From Ruegeria arenilitoris (GTDB taxonomy: Bacteria > Pseudomonadota > Alphaproteobacteria > Rhodobacterales > Rhodobacteraceae), in NCBI RefSeq assembly GCF_013032855.1, contig NZ_WQDA01000003.1, forward strand, positions 558,001-622,000: a stretch of DNA of 64,000 bases. The letters run 5' to 3'. A program made the translations under genes and the position numbers. The notes beneath the pieces were generated by a model. It made no database searches and had not been told where the DNA came from. It saw only the letters and a program-made list of their open reading frames with translations. Below are positions 1 through 8,767 of this stretch, piece by piece. How positions within the stretch are numbered: the stretch's first letter is position 1; the number at the start of each line of letters is the position of its first letter.

Positions 1-64
1 GATTTTTCCCTGAAGGTCCATCAGCGCATCCTGTCTTGGGTTCACACAGGACCGTAACAGGTTG

Positions 65-97
65 AAATAGCACCGCCAACGCGAACGTAGCGGTGCC
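65..97 (-). terminator. Hairpin downstream of gcdH
   Basis: Inverted repeat GCACCGC (70-76) / GCGGTGC (90-96) with a further small ACG/CGT stem inside the loop. It lies about 55 bases beyond the gcdH stop. The run after it on the minus strand is only weakly U-rich, so termination is inferred. Confidence 0.4.
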
Positions 98-151
98 AGG
101 TCTCACAGTTTTATTTACATAATACCGATTACGCGATCTTTAGATTGCGGA

Positions 152-1381
152 TCAGTAGAATGCCTGCAACCCGGTCTGCGCCCGCCCCAAGATCAACGCA
201 TGAACATCATGCGTGCCCTCGTAGGTATTAACGGTCTCAAGGTTGACCATGTGCCGAATGACTTGGAACTCCAACGAGATCCCGTTGCCACCATGCATGT
301 CCCGCGCCATCCGTGCGATATCCAACGCCTTGCCGCAATTGTTCCGCTTGATGATCGAGATCATCTCAGGCGCTGCTTCGGCTTTGTCCATCAGCCGTCC
401 GACCGTCAAGCTGGCCTGCAAGCCCAACGCGATTTCGGTCTGCATGTCCGCAAGTTTCTTTTGGAACAGCTGTGTCTGCGCCAAAGGACGATTGAACTGC
501 TTGCGATCCAATCCATACTGACGCGCCGCGTGCCAGCAGCATTCTGCGGCCCCCATGACACCCCAACTGATGCCATAGCGTGCTCGGTTCAGGCATCCGA
601 ACGGCCCTTTCAGGCCCTGGACGTGAGGCAGCAAGGCACTTTCGTCGACCTCCACGCCATCCATCACGATTTCGCCGGTGATTGACGCGCGCAGGCTAAG
701 CTTGTTTTGGATCTTGGGCGCGCTCAGACCTTTGGCGCCTTTTTCCAGTACGAAGCCGCGGATCTTTCCGTCATGCGCATCGGACTTGGCCCAGACAACA
801 AACACATCGGCAATTGGCGCGTTGGTAATCCACATCTTGCTGCCGGTCAGACGGTAGCCGCCGTCGATCTTTTCCGCCCGGGTTTTCATGCCCGCCGGAT
901 CAGACCCCGCATCCGGTTCGGTCAGGCCAAAGCAACCGATCCATTCACCACTGGCCAGTTTCGGCAGGTATTTCCGGCGCTGCTCTTCACTGCCATAGGC
1001 ATAGATCGGATACATCACCAGCGAGCTTTGCACCGACATCATCGAGCGATAGCCGGAATCCACACGTTCGACCTCGCGCGCGACGAGACCGTAGGTGACG
1101 TAACCGGCGCCAATCCCGCCGTATTCTTCGGGAATGGTGGTGCCCAGCAGGCCCATTTCGCCCATCTCACGGAAGATTTCAGGATCGGTTTCCTCGTTCT
1201 GAAACGCCTGAGTTACCCGAGGCTGCAGCTTTTCCTGCGCATACGCACGCGCGCTGTCGGCGATCAGGCGTTCATCCTCGGTCAGTTGATCAGACAGGCG
1301 GAACGGATCGTCCCAGGTAAAGCGGCCAAGATCGGGCGCATCCTTTGCGCGCAATGCAGGTTTGGTGTCGGGGGCGTTCAT
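152..1381 (-). CDS. gcdH: Glutaryl-CoA dehydrogenase
   Basis: FAD-dependent acyl-CoA dehydrogenase of 409 residues. The family oxidises and decarboxylates glutaryl-CoA to crotonyl-CoA in lysine, hydroxylysine and tryptophan breakdown, passing electrons to ETF. The fold runs N-terminal helical (about 30-140), central beta ([28 protein letters not shown]) and C-terminal helical domain. The catalytic-base region [16 protein letters not shown] is present, with the Glu at about residue 388, and full length matches the family. The ATG at 1381 gives the usual N-terminal leader before RFTWDDPF. A LysR gene is divergent, 96 bases away, and is the likely regulator. The substrate call rests on overall similarity to GcdH rather than other acyl-CoA dehydrogenases. 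Confidence 0.93.
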   Translation of the reverse strand: MNAPDTKPALRAKDAPDLGRFTWDDPFRLSDQLTEDERLIADSARAYAQEKLQPRVTQAFQNEETDPEIFREMGEMGLLGTTIPEEYGGIGAGYVTYGLVAREVERVDSGYRSMMSVQSSLVMYPIYAYGSEEQRRKYLPKLASGEWIGCFGLTEPDAGSDPAGMKTRAEKIDGGYRLTGSKMWITNAPIADVFVVWAKSDAHDGKIRGFVLEKGAKGLSAPKIQNKLSLRASITGEIVMDGVEVDESALLPHVQGLKGPFGCLNRARYGISWGVMGAAECCWHAARQYGLDRKQFNRPLAQTQLFQKKLADMQTEIALGLQASLTVGRLMDKAEAAPEMISIIKRNNCGKALDIARMARDMHGGNGISLEFQVIRHMVNLETVNTYEGTHDVHALILGRAQTGLQAFY

Positions 1382-1477
1382 CTTCTGGCTCCAAACTGAA
1401 GTTCATACGCACCCTACCCTGCAATTTACGCAAAAAACAGCGAGACATTTGCAAGTTTTCATGAGTAAAACGCATAG

Positions 1478-2389
1478 ATGGATACGCCTCGTCGACTTTT
1501 TCCGTCAATTTCTTCGCTTCGCGCGCTCGAAGCATTGGACAGGCTGGGGTCCGCCTCGGCCGCCGCGGAAGAGCTTGCGCTGACCCAGAGCGCCGTCAGC
1601 CGGCAACTGCAGACGCTCGAGACCCAACTGTGCGTGCAACTCATTCTGCGTGACAAGAAGCGATTGGCGTTGACGCCGGTGGCGCAGGACTATGTCGCGG
1701 AAATACGGCAAGGTCTGAACCAAATTGCGCAGGCCTCCCTGAAACTACACGTCGCGCCAGTGGGTGGAACGTTGAATCTGGCAATCCTGCCGACATTCGG
1801 AATGCGTTGGCTGGTGCCACGGCTGCCGGATTTTGCCCGTTTGCATCCTGACATCACGATCAACATGTCCACGCGCCTGAGGCCTTTCAATTTCTCGTCG
1901 GAACCCTTTGATGCTGCGTTACATTTCGGGGACCCGGATTGGCCCGGAACCGATCGTCTGCTGCTGAAGGTGGAAAGGGTTCTACCGGTATGTGCCCCCT
2001 CGCTCCTGCCAGGAGGCGCGCCGGACGATCCGCGCGAATTGCTGAAACTGCCCCTGCTTCACATCCAGACCCGCCCGCGCGCCTGGCAAGACTGGTTCAA
2101 ACAAATGGGCGTTCCGCATTCAGGCGCCCTGCCCGGTACGGTGCACGATCAATTCACGACCATCAATCAAGCCGCCCTGCATGGGCTGGGCGTCGCCCTG
2201 CTGCCCAACTATCTGATCGAGCAAGACCTGGCGACCGGCAGACTTGTTGCAGCCTGCAAGGATCCGGTTGAAACCATGGGGGCCTATTATCTGGTCTGGC
2301 CAAGCTCAAAGTCCGAAGATCCGACACTTCGGCACTTCCGTCACTGGTTGGCGTCGCAGGCCCAAAACGACGAAACTCTGCCCAGATAG
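1478..2389 (+). CDS. LysR-family transcriptional regulator (GcvA-like)
   Basis: LysR-type regulator of 303 residues. The N-terminal winged helix-turn-helix covers about 12-65, with the typical stretch SASAAAEELALTQSAVSRQL. The effector-binding domain follows and has the GcvA-subgroup look (FARLHPDITINMSTRLRPF, then a short C-terminal region with FRHWLASQ). It is divergent from gcdH with a 96-base shared promoter region, so regulation of glutaryl-CoA dehydrogenase is the obvious inference; the inducer is not deducible. I found no convincing T-N11-A operator. Its stop lies one base from the phoB stop on the other strand, leaving no room for a separate terminator. Confidence 0.88.
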   Translation: MDTPRRLFPSISSLRALEALDRLGSASAAAEELALTQSAVSRQLQTLETQLCVQLILRDKKRLALTPVAQDYVAEIRQGLNQIAQASLKLHVAPVGGTLNLAILPTFGMRWLVPRLPDFARLHPDITINMSTRLRPFNFSSEPFDAALHFGDPDWPGTDRLLLKVERVLPVCAPSLLPGGAPDDPRELLKLPLLHIQTRPRAWQDWFKQMGVPHSGALPGTVHDQFTTINQAALHGLGVALLPNYLIEQDLATGRLVAACKDPVETMGAYYLVWPSSKSEDPTLRHFRHWLASQAQNDETLPR

Positions 2390-2390
2390 G

Positions 2391-3080
2391 CTAATCCAGC
2401 GCGTATCCAGCACCTCGAACCGTTCGAAGGGGGTCGGCTCCGCCAAACGCCGTCAACGCCTTGCGCAGTCGACCAATATGGACATCCACGGTGCGGGAAT
2501 CGACATAGACGTCGCGCCCCCAGGCACGGTCCAATAGCTGATCGCGACTGAACACGCGCCCCGGCTTCTCCATGAAGGTGCACAGCAGCCGGAATTCGGT
2601 TGGCCCCATCCGGAGCGGCTTGCCCGCCCGACTGGCCTTGTGGCTTTCGAGGTCCACGACGATGTCGTGATATTCCAGGGTTTCCGCAGCCGCCGCCGGG
2701 CGTACCCGACGCAGTTGAGCTCGGATTCGCGCCATCAGTTCCGCCATCGAATACGGTTTGGCCACATAATCATCGGCCCCCGTCTCCAAACCGCGCACCT
2801 TGTCCCCCTCATCGGACCGCGCCGACAGCATGATGATCGGAATCGCGCGGGTCTGCGGGCGTGCCTTTAGCTGACGACACAGCTCAATCCCACTGAGATT
2901 GGGCATCATCCAGTCAAGCACGATCAGATCAGGCGCCACCTCTTGGACCAGCACCAGGGCTTCTTCGCCGCTTGCTGCCTGAACCACTTTGTACCCGGCG
3001 GACTGCATGTTGTACGCCAGCACCTCGCGCAGTGCGGGCTCATCATCGACGATCAGGATAGTCGGCTGGCCCATTGGCAT
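2391..3080 (-). CDS. phoB: Phosphate regulon response regulator PhoB
   Basis: OmpR/PhoB-type response regulator, 229 residues from the ATG at 3080. This start sits 7 bases after AGAGG and gives the normal PhoB length; an upstream GTG at 3089 would overlap the ribosome site. The receiver domain has the acidic pair in VDDE (11-14), phospho-acceptor Asp in IVLDWMMP (about residue 56) and the switch Lys in VAKPYS. The C-terminal winged helix covers about 130-226, ending YVDSRTVDVHIGRLRKAL and TVRGAGYALD. It is expected to bind Pho boxes when phosphorylated by PhoR. It is the last gene of phoR-pstB-phoU-phoB, 12 bases after phoU. Confidence 0.95.
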   Translation of the reverse strand: MPMGQPTILIVDDEPALREVLAYNMQSAGYKVVQAASGEEALVLVQEVAPDLIVLDWMMPNLSGIELCRQLKARPQTRAIPIIMLSARSDEGDKVRGLETGADDYVAKPYSMAELMARIRAQLRRVRPAAAAETLEYHDIVVDLESHKASRAGKPLRMGPTEFRLLCTFMEKPGRVFSRDQLLDRAWGRDVYVDSRTVDVHIGRLRKALTAFGGADPLRTVRGAGYALD

Positions 3081-3092
3081 GCCGGCCACCTC

Positions 3093-3794
3093 TTACAGAG
3101 ATTGCGAGGTGTTGTCTGCTTTCGGGCGGGCTTCGGTCGGCCGTTCGCCGGTCACCAGATAGATCACCTGTTCGGCGATGGCAGTGACGTGGTCGCCCAT
3201 CCGCTCGATGTTCTTGGCGATGAAATGCAGATGCATGCAGGCCGTGATGTTGCGCGGGTCTTCAGCCATGAAGGTCAGCAACTCGCGGAACAGGCCGTTG
3301 TACATCTGGTCCACCTCCTGGTCCCGATCGATAACGTCACGGGCCAGCTCAGCATCCCTTTGAATATAGGCGTCCAATGCGTCACGCAGCATCCGCTCAA
3401 CCTCACGCGCCATGCGGCGCAGTGCGGCGGTGCTGCCGCCGATCTGGTTGGCCTCGACCAAAATGGTGGTGCGCTTGGCGATGTTCTTTGCGTAATCGCC
3501 GATGCGTTCCAGGTTGGCCGAAACCTTGAGAACGGACAGCACCAACCGTAGGTCGCCGGCGGTGGGCGCCCGCAGAGCGATCACCCGGGCGGTTTCCTCA
3601 TTGATCAGGTCCTCAAGCGCATCAATCGCCTTGTCGCCCTGCCGCACCTGCTGCGCAAGCTCCTCGTCCCGCGTTTCCAGCGAACGGGCCGCACCTGTAA
3701 TCGCGGCTTCGACCAGACCACCCATTTTCATGATGTGGGCCTGAACCGCCTCAAGATCGCGGTCGAAGGCAGATGCAATATGTTGTTCGCTCAT
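3093..3794 (-). CDS. phoU: Phosphate signalling regulator PhoU
   Basis: PhoU homologue of 233 residues with the two expected helical PhoU repeats (about 20-107 and 120-210). Repeat signatures are visible: NLERIGDYAKNIAKR in the first and NIERMGDHVTAIAEQ in the second, carrying the conserved E/D residues that bind metal in family members. PhoU normally links the Pst transporter to PhoR and damps kinase activity when phosphate is plentiful. It lies 16 bases after pstB and 12 before phoB, so it is co-transcribed. With pstS, pstC and pstA missing from this locus, its transporter partner must be encoded elsewhere or be a different one. Confidence 0.95.
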   Translation of the reverse strand: MSEQHIASAFDRDLEAVQAHIMKMGGLVEAAITGAARSLETRDEELAQQVRQGDKAIDALEDLINEETARVIALRAPTAGDLRLVLSVLKVSANLERIGDYAKNIAKRTTILVEANQIGGSTAALRRMAREVERMLRDALDAYIQRDAELARDVIDRDQEVDQMYNGLFRELLTFMAEDPRNITACMHLHFIAKNIERMGDHVTAIAEQVIYLVTGERPTEARPKADNTSQSL

Positions 3795-3810
3795 GGTCTT
3801 TTACCTGTTC

Positions 3811-4590
3811 TCAGCCGATGCGGCCGGTGATGTAGCTTTCGGTACGCGGGTCTTCGGGGTTGGTGAAGATTTGGGCGGTATCACCGAACTCGACAAGATT
3901 GCCCAAGTGAAAAAACGCCGTTTTCTGGCTGACGCGCGCCGCCTGTTGCATCGAATGGGTGACGATCACGACCGAAAACCTCTCACGCAGTTCATCGATC
4001 AGCTCTTCGACCTGGGCGGTGGCAATCGGGTCCAGTGCCGAACAGGGCTCGTCCATCAACAGAACTTCGGGTGCCGTGGCGATGGCGCGTGCGATACACA
4101 GGCGCTGTTGTTGCCCTCCTGACAAACCAGTACCAGGGGCATCCAGGCGATCCTTCACCTCGTCCCAGATGGCGCCGCGGCGCAAGGATTTCTCGACGAT
4201 CTCGTCAAGTTCGGCCTTGGTCTTGGCCAGACCATGAATGCGCGGGCCGTATGCGATGTTGTCATAGATCGACTTTGGAAAAGGGTTGGGTTTCTGAAAC
4301 ACCATGCCGACCTTGGCGCGCAGTTGCACGGGGTCGATCCGCTTGTCATAGATGTCTTCCCCATCCAGGCGGATTTCACCCTCGACCCGACAGATGTCGA
4401 TGGTGTCGTTCATCCGGTTCATACACCGCAAAAAGGTAGACTTGCCGCACCCCGAGGGCCCGATGAACGCCGTAACGGTCTTGTCCTGGATTTCTACATT
4501 CACGTCCTTGATGGCGTGCGTGTCACCATAGAACACGTTCACGTTCCTGGCTGAGACCTTGAGGGTTTCGGTTTCCAATGCGCTATCCAC
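3811..4590 (-). CDS. pstB: Phosphate ABC transporter ATP-binding protein PstB
   Basis: ABC ATPase of 259 residues, closely PstB-like. Walker A is GPSGCGKST, the signature is LSGGQQQR, Walker B is [13 protein letters not shown], and the switch His is in [10 protein letters not shown]. The C-terminal [13 protein letters not shown] is typical of PstB. Translation begins at GTG (4588-4590), supported by GAAGGA about 10 bases upstream. PstB normally energises a PstCA channel fed by PstS. None of these three genes is in the 70-base gap to phoR or elsewhere in the window, which is unusual for this locus. Confidence 0.95.
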   Translation of the reverse strand: MDSALETETLKVSARNVNVFYGDTHAIKDVNVEIQDKTVTAFIGPSGCGKSTFLRCMNRMNDTIDICRVEGEIRLDGEDIYDKRIDPVQLRAKVGMVFQKPNPFPKSIYDNIAYGPRIHGLAKTKAELDEIVEKSLRRGAIWDEVKDRLDAPGTGLSGGQQQRLCIARAIATAPEVLLMDEPCSALDPIATAQVEELIDELRERFSVVIVTHSMQQAARVSQKTAFFHLGNLVEFGDTAQIFTNPEDPRTESYITGRIG

Positions 4591-4660
4591 GGGTGGCGGG
4601 TCCTTCGTTTTTTGGTCCGAGTACTCGGCTTGACCGTTCCTAGCCTATCACGCGCCAGTC

Positions 4661-5707
4661 TTACATGGGCAAAATGACGGTGAACACCGCGCCCTTTCCC
4701 AAATCACTTTCCACCCGCAACCGACCGCGGTGGCGGTTGATGATGTGCTTGACGATAGCCAGGCCCAGCCCCGTCCCCCCCAACTCGCGCGAGCGGTGGC
4801 TGTCGGCGCGGTAAAACCGTTCGGTAAGTCGAGGCAGATGAACCGGATCGATGCCAGGGCCCTTGTCGATGACCCTCACCCGGGCGGCCGGTCCCCGGAT
4901 CGCGGTATCCTGATCTGAAACCGTCACTTGCACATCGACACCGCCACCGCTGCCGCCATATTTGATCGCGTTTTCAATCAGGTTGGTGAAGACCTGCCGC
5001 AGCTGGTCATTGTCGCCCGGAAGGCGAACGGGGTTATCCGGGGCGCTCAGAGACAGGCAAACGCCCGCGTCATCCGCCAAGGGGCGCAACGTCTCGAGCG
5101 TCACGCGCAGCAGCTCGATCAGTTCAATCTGCTGCCTTGGCCGAACGCGCTCTTCGCTCTCGACCCGATTCAACGACAGCAGGTCACCGACCAGACGGTT
5201 CATCCGGTTGGCCTCGGCTGTCATGATCTTCAGGAATCTGTCCCGGGCCGCCGCGTCATCCTTCGCCGGTCCTTGCAAAGTCTCGATGAAGCCCATCAGA
5301 GCGGTCAGTGGGGTACGAAGTTCGTGGCTGACATTGGCAACGAAGTCACGGCGCATCTGGCTGGCCTGTTCAAGGTGGGTCACATCCATGAACGTTGCCA
5401 GAACCGCGCCACCGGAAACCGCGCCAACGCCCTGCATGTACCGACAGTGGACCTGAAACGCAGTGTCCTGTGCGCCGTCGTTCGCCAGATGCCGGCTGTT
5501 GGCCGGCCCCTTGCTCCGCAAGCTTTTCTCCATCGCTTCGATGACCTGCGGCTGTCGCAGGATCGTCGCAAAATGGCGACCGTCGATGTTTCGGCCCAAC
5601 AACGCACGCGCATCCGCGTTCGAGGCGATGATCCGCTCGGTCTGATCGACCATCAATGCGGGCATCGGCAAAGCAGAGACGACTTCGGCAAGCAGTTCGT
5701 TGCTCAT
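4661..5707 (-). CDS. phoR: Phosphate regulon sensor kinase PhoR (soluble form)
   Basis: Histidine kinase of 348 residues. A PAS-like N-terminal domain covers about 1-112. The H-box FVANVSHELRTPLTALMG has its His at about residue 128. The ATPase domain has the N-box (NLIENAIKYGG), G1 (DKGPGIDP), F-box and G2 (GGTGLGLAIV). Unlike E. coli PhoR, no membrane segment is visible at the N-terminus, so the protein is probably cytoplasmic or docked on partner proteins. It is first in the phoR-pstB-phoU-phoB group and follows the carbonic anhydrase-like gene by 16 bases, so it may share upstream transcription. Confidence 0.92.
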   Translation of the reverse strand: MSNELLAEVVSALPMPALMVDQTERIIASNADARALLGRNIDGRHFATILRQPQVIEAMEKSLRSKGPANSRHLANDGAQDTAFQVHCRYMQGVGAVSGGAVLATFMDVTHLEQASQMRRDFVANVSHELRTPLTALMGFIETLQGPAKDDAAARDRFLKIMTAEANRMNRLVGDLLSLNRVESEERVRPRQQIELIELLRVTLETLRPLADDAGVCLSLSAPDNPVRLPGDNDQLRQVFTNLIENAIKYGGSGGGVDVQVTVSDQDTAIRGPAARVRVIDKGPGIDPVHLPRLTERFYRADSHRSRELGGTGLGLAIVKHIINRHRGRLRVESDLGKGAVFTVILPM

Positions 5708-5723
5708 GACCGGTTCACAGGAC

Positions 5724-6257
5724 CTATGCGACGGGCGAAACGGGCGTCAGCGTTTCCCGGAACTTGCGCATGTTCTCTTGATAGTGGAGCGCGCTGAACG
5801 TGATCCGCCGGGCCGCCGCTTCGTCCAGTTGCCGGACCACCTTGCCAGGGGCTCCCATCACCAGCGAGTTGTCGGGGATCTCCTTGCCTTCCGTGATCAG
5901 GGCCCCTGCCCCGATCAGGCAGTTCCGGCCGATCTTCGCGCCGTTCAGGACGATGGCTCCCATACCAATCAGGCTGTTGTCACCGATAGTGCAGCCATGC
6001 AGCATCACTTTGTGGCCGATGGTGCAATTCTTTCCGATCGTCAGAGGAAAACCGGCGTCGATATGCATCACGCAGTTCTCCTGAACGTTGCTGCCCTCGC
6101 CCACGCGGATTTCTTCGTGATCGGCTCGGATCGTGCACCCGAACCAGACGGATGCACCTCGCTCCAGGACGACTTTGCCGATCAGGTTCGCGTCCGGCGC
6201 AACCCAGCTGTCTTCGTGGATCTGCGGGACGTCCTGTCCCAATGCGTAAATGGTCAT
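5724..6257 (-). CDS. Gamma-class carbonic anhydrase-like hexapeptide protein
   Basis: Left-handed beta-helix protein of 177 residues, YrdA/PaaY/gamma-CA family. Hexapeptide repeats run through about 15-140 ([32 protein letters not shown]). The three His expected to hold a metal are in [10 protein letters not shown] and IGHKVMLHG. Members form trimers and act as carbonic anhydrases or CoA thioesterases; most bacterial ones are uncharacterised, so the enzymatic activity is open. It overlaps gmk by 4 bases (ATGA), which implies translational coupling. Confidence 0.85.
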   Translation of the reverse strand: MTIYALGQDVPQIHEDSWVAPDANLIGKVVLERGASVWFGCTIRADHEEIRVGEGSNVQENCVMHIDAGFPLTIGKNCTIGHKVMLHGCTIGDNSLIGMGAIVLNGAKIGRNCLIGAGALITEGKEIPDNSLVMGAPGKVVRQLDEAAARRITFSALHYQENMRKFRETLTPVSPVA

Positions 6258-6895
6258 GACATGCTCTCGAATTCGTATTGCAAGGCGCGGACGTGATCCT
6301 GCAACCGGGGCTGCTGAATACGGCGCATCCGCTCGGCGCTGACGATCGTCTTCAGCTTTTCCTCGGTTGCGGCCAGATCGTCATTGATCAACACATAGTC
6401 GTAGTAGCCCCAATGGCTGATTTCGTCCCAGCTTTTCATCATGCGCTTGGAAATGACGTCGGCGCTGTCCTGACCGCGGGTTTCAAGCCGGCGGCGCAGC
6501 TCTTTGATCGATGGCGGTAGAATGAAAATGGACAAAGCATGTTTGCCCAGCTCGGAATTCCGGATCTGCACTTCACCCTGCCAGTCTACGTCAAACAGCA
6601 CGTCCCGCCCGCTCTGGATCGCTTCGCGCACTGGTCCAGCGGGTGAGCCGTAGAAATTGCCGAACACATGGGCATGTTCCAGCATCTGCCCATTTGACAC
6701 TTGCTGGCGGAAATCATCTTCGCTGAGAAAATAGTATTCGCGTCCGTGTTCCTCACCCGGGCGCGGGGCGCGGGTAGTGGCCGAGATCGAAAACTCGAGA
6801 TCGGTGTCCCACTCCATCAGGCGACGGGCCAAAGTGGATTTCCCGGCACCCGAGGGCGACGACAGGATGATGAGTAGACCGCGGCGATCCGCCAT
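6254..6895 (-). CDS. gmk: Guanylate kinase
   Basis: Full-length guanylate kinase of 213 residues; phosphorylates GMP to GDP in nucleotide synthesis. The P-loop [10 protein letters not shown] is at about 12-21, and the GMP-binding region has [17 protein letters not shown] and [15 protein letters not shown]. The lid and C-terminal helices are normal. It lies 15 bases after yicC, a common bacterial order, and its stop overlaps the following start by 4 bases. Confidence 0.96.
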   Translation of the reverse strand: MADRRGLLIILSSPSGAGKSTLARRLMEWDTDLEFSISATTRAPRPGEEHGREYYFLSEDDFRQQVSNGQMLEHAHVFGNFYGSPAGPVREAIQSGRDVLFDVDWQGEVQIRNSELGKHALSIFILPPSIKELRRRLETRGQDSADVISKRMMKSWDEISHWGYYDYVLINDDLAATEEKLKTIVSAERMRRIQQPRLQDHVRALQYEFESMS

Positions 6896-6910
6896 TACGC
6901 TTTCCCTTGC

Positions 6911-7801
6911 TTATTCAACATTTTGCACCTGCTCTCTCAACTGGTCGATCACCGCCTTCAACTCCAGACCGACTGATGTCAACTCCGAGTTCTGGGATTT
7001 GGAGCACAGCGTGTTGGCCTCGCGGTTGAACTCCTGCATCAGGAAATCCAACTTGCGGCCGACCGGGGCCTCCTGCTCCAGCAGTGCGCGTGCGGCTACG
7101 ACATGCGCGGCCAGGCGGTCCAGTTCTTCGGTGATATCCGCTTTGACCGCGATCAGGGCCAACTCCTGCGCCACCCGGTCGGGATCAGCGCCCTGGCTGT
7201 TTTCCATGACCCGCGCTAGGTTCTGGCGCAGAGTGTCGGCCATGGCTTCCTTGCGCCGCTCGGCCAACTCGGTGGCCTGCTCGGTGAGGGTCTGGATCTG
7301 ATCCAACTGGGCCGACAGGACGGAAGCCAGGGCTTGCCCCTCATCCCGGCGCATTTCCACAAACTCGGCCAGCAGACTGCCAAATTCGGATTTCAACGCC
7401 TCGACCAGCGGCGCGGGATCGTCGTCTTCGGCTGCTGCGTCCAGCATCCCCTTGAGCATCAGCAGATCGCTGGCCTTTGACGGAGCAAGCGCGACGCCCT
7501 TATTGACCGCCAATTCCTCGGCCTGCGCCAACGCCTCCAGCGCGGCGCTCATTGCGCCTTCGTTCAGCTTCAGTTCGGCGGCGGTTTCTTCGCGGGCAAC
7601 GCGCAAGCTCAGCGTCACGTTGCCCCGGCTGATCTGTTTGGACATATCCGCGCGCAGCGCAGCCTCAAGTCCCGTCAGCCAGTCCGGCACCCGCAACCGC
7701 ATGTCCAGACCCTTGCCGTTGACACTGCGCAGTTCCCAGCTCCAGCTGTGCGGCCCCAATGCGCCCTTTCCGGATGCAAAACCGGTCATGGATTTGATCA
7801 T
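6911..7801 (-). CDS. yicC: YicC/YloC family endoribonuclease
   Basis: Member of the YicC family, 296 residues from the ATG at 7801. That start gives the family's usual beginning MIKSMTGFASG and has GGAAAGGG about 5 bases upstream, so the 14-residue upstream extension is rejected. The C-terminal DUF1732 part ends with the conserved REANTLCSKSQNSELTSV. Family members have been shown to be endoribonucleases; the targets here are unknown. It is upstream of gmk as in many bacteria. A CtrA-like box lies about 100 bases upstream but is shared with the divergent PAS gene. Confidence 0.9.
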   Translation of the reverse strand: MIKSMTGFASGKGALGPHSWSWELRSVNGKGLDMRLRVPDWLTGLEAALRADMSKQISRGNVTLSLRVAREETAAELKLNEGAMSAALEALAQAEELAVNKGVALAPSKASDLLMLKGMLDAAAEDDDPAPLVEALKSEFGSLLAEFVEMRRDEGQALASVLSAQLDQIQTLTEQATELAERRKEAMADTLRQNLARVMENSQGADPDRVAQELALIAVKADITEELDRLAAHVVAARALLEQEAPVGRKLDFLMQEFNREANTLCSKSQNSELTSVGLELKAVIDQLREQVQNVE

Positions 7802-7903
7802 GCCTGCCCTTTCCCACTGCTGCGCAGCCTTGTTCTGCTGCACCTAAAGCTATCGTACCCCATAGGGCAAGACCTTGCCGGATGTGCAATTCATCGCAAG
7901 AAG

Positions 7904-7918
7904 TTAACCATTCCTTAA
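7904..7918. promoter_or_regulatory. CtrA-like box TTAA-N7-TTAA
   Basis: Perfect match to the full CtrA recognition pattern: TTAA (7904-7907), seven bases CCATTCC, TTAA (7915-7918). It lies between divergent yicC (start 7801) and the PAS-domain gene (start 8039). CtrA is the alphaproteobacterial response regulator under CckA, which is also encoded in this window. Which of the two genes it controls is not decided by the sequence. Confidence 0.6.
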
Positions 7919-8038
7919 AGATTTGGTCCAAAATTGAATAAACCCGTGTCAATCTGTCAGTCGAAGGATGGGTCGGCCGCTATCGCTTTGCATGGCGCAC
8001 GGACCGGATGGCCGCCAATCGACACGAGGTGCATGGTA

Positions 8039-8713
8039 ATGAAAACCTTCTTCTGGAATGGTTCCGGGTCGAAAGCTGGAAAGATCATCGCAATGGATCG
8101 CTTTGACAGTGGGCGCAGTCTGTTCCCCATCCGTCAGGCTGAGGCGTATTGGACCGCGCTGCTGAGCGGCGACGGCGTTCCCAAGCGTTCCCAGATCGAC
8201 CCACGCGGCCTCGAGAACATTCTGGAATACACATTCATTCTGGAACGCATCGCGCCCGGCCTCGCCCGGTTTCGACTGGCGGGAAGCCATCTGAACAAAA
8301 TCGCGGGGATGGAGGTGCGCGGAATGCCTCTGACCGCCTTCTTTGATCCCAGCGCCCGTGATCAGGTGTCAGAGGCGCTGGAAGAGGTGTTCGCCGCTCC
8401 GGCGATCGGTGAGTTCAGCCTTGTTTCAAAAGGCAAGCTCGGCCGGACGCGGCTGCAGGCCCGCATGATCCTGTTGCCCCTCAGAAGCGATCTGGGGGAT
8501 GTCAGCCGGGTGCTGGGTGTGATGGTCAGCGATGGCACGATCGGCGCTACTCCGCGCCGGTTCGGAATCGAGGACACTCGGATCCGCGCACTGGTGAACA
8601 TTCAGGATCAGGCCCACAACAGCCGGCCTATCGAGGCGGGCTTTGCCGAGGATCAGGCCGATTTCCAGAGACCGGCGAAACACCTGCGGCTGGTCTTCTC
8701 TCGCGACGAGTGA
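8039..8713 (+). CDS. PAS-domain protein (PAS_5-like)
   Basis: Protein of 224 residues resembling the alphaproteobacterial PAS_5 family. The recognisable core runs from about residue 18 (MDRFDSGRSLFPIRQAEAYW) through RSQIDPRGLENILEYTFILE and ARFRLAGSHLNKIAGMEVRG, the fold of a single PAS sensor domain. No kinase, cyclase or DNA-binding domain follows. I chose ATG 8039 because GAGG lies about 9 bases upstream; ATG 8033 and a longer frame from 7934 are possible. A perfect CtrA-like box 120 bases upstream suggests cell-cycle or motility-linked expression. Ligand and partner are unknown. Confidence 0.75.
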   Translation: MKTFFWNGSGSKAGKIIAMDRFDSGRSLFPIRQAEAYWTALLSGDGVPKRSQIDPRGLENILEYTFILERIAPGLARFRLAGSHLNKIAGMEVRGMPLTAFFDPSARDQVSEALEEVFAAPAIGEFSLVSKGKLGRTRLQARMILLPLRSDLGDVSRVLGVMVSDGTIGATPRRFGIEDTRIRALVNIQDQAHNSRPIEAGFAEDQADFQRPAKHLRLVFSRDE

Positions 8714-8720
8714 AAAGCAG

Positions 8721-8752
8721 AACGGCGGACCCGAGGGCCCGCCGTTTGCGTT
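8721..8752. terminator. Terminator hairpin between PAS gene and aroG
   Basis: Stem AACGGCGG (8721-8728) / CCGCCGTT (8739-8746) with an inner CCC/GGG, followed by a short T-rich tract. It sits between convergent genes and can serve both strands. Confidence 0.65.
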
Positions 8753-8767
8753 TCAATCCGACATGCC

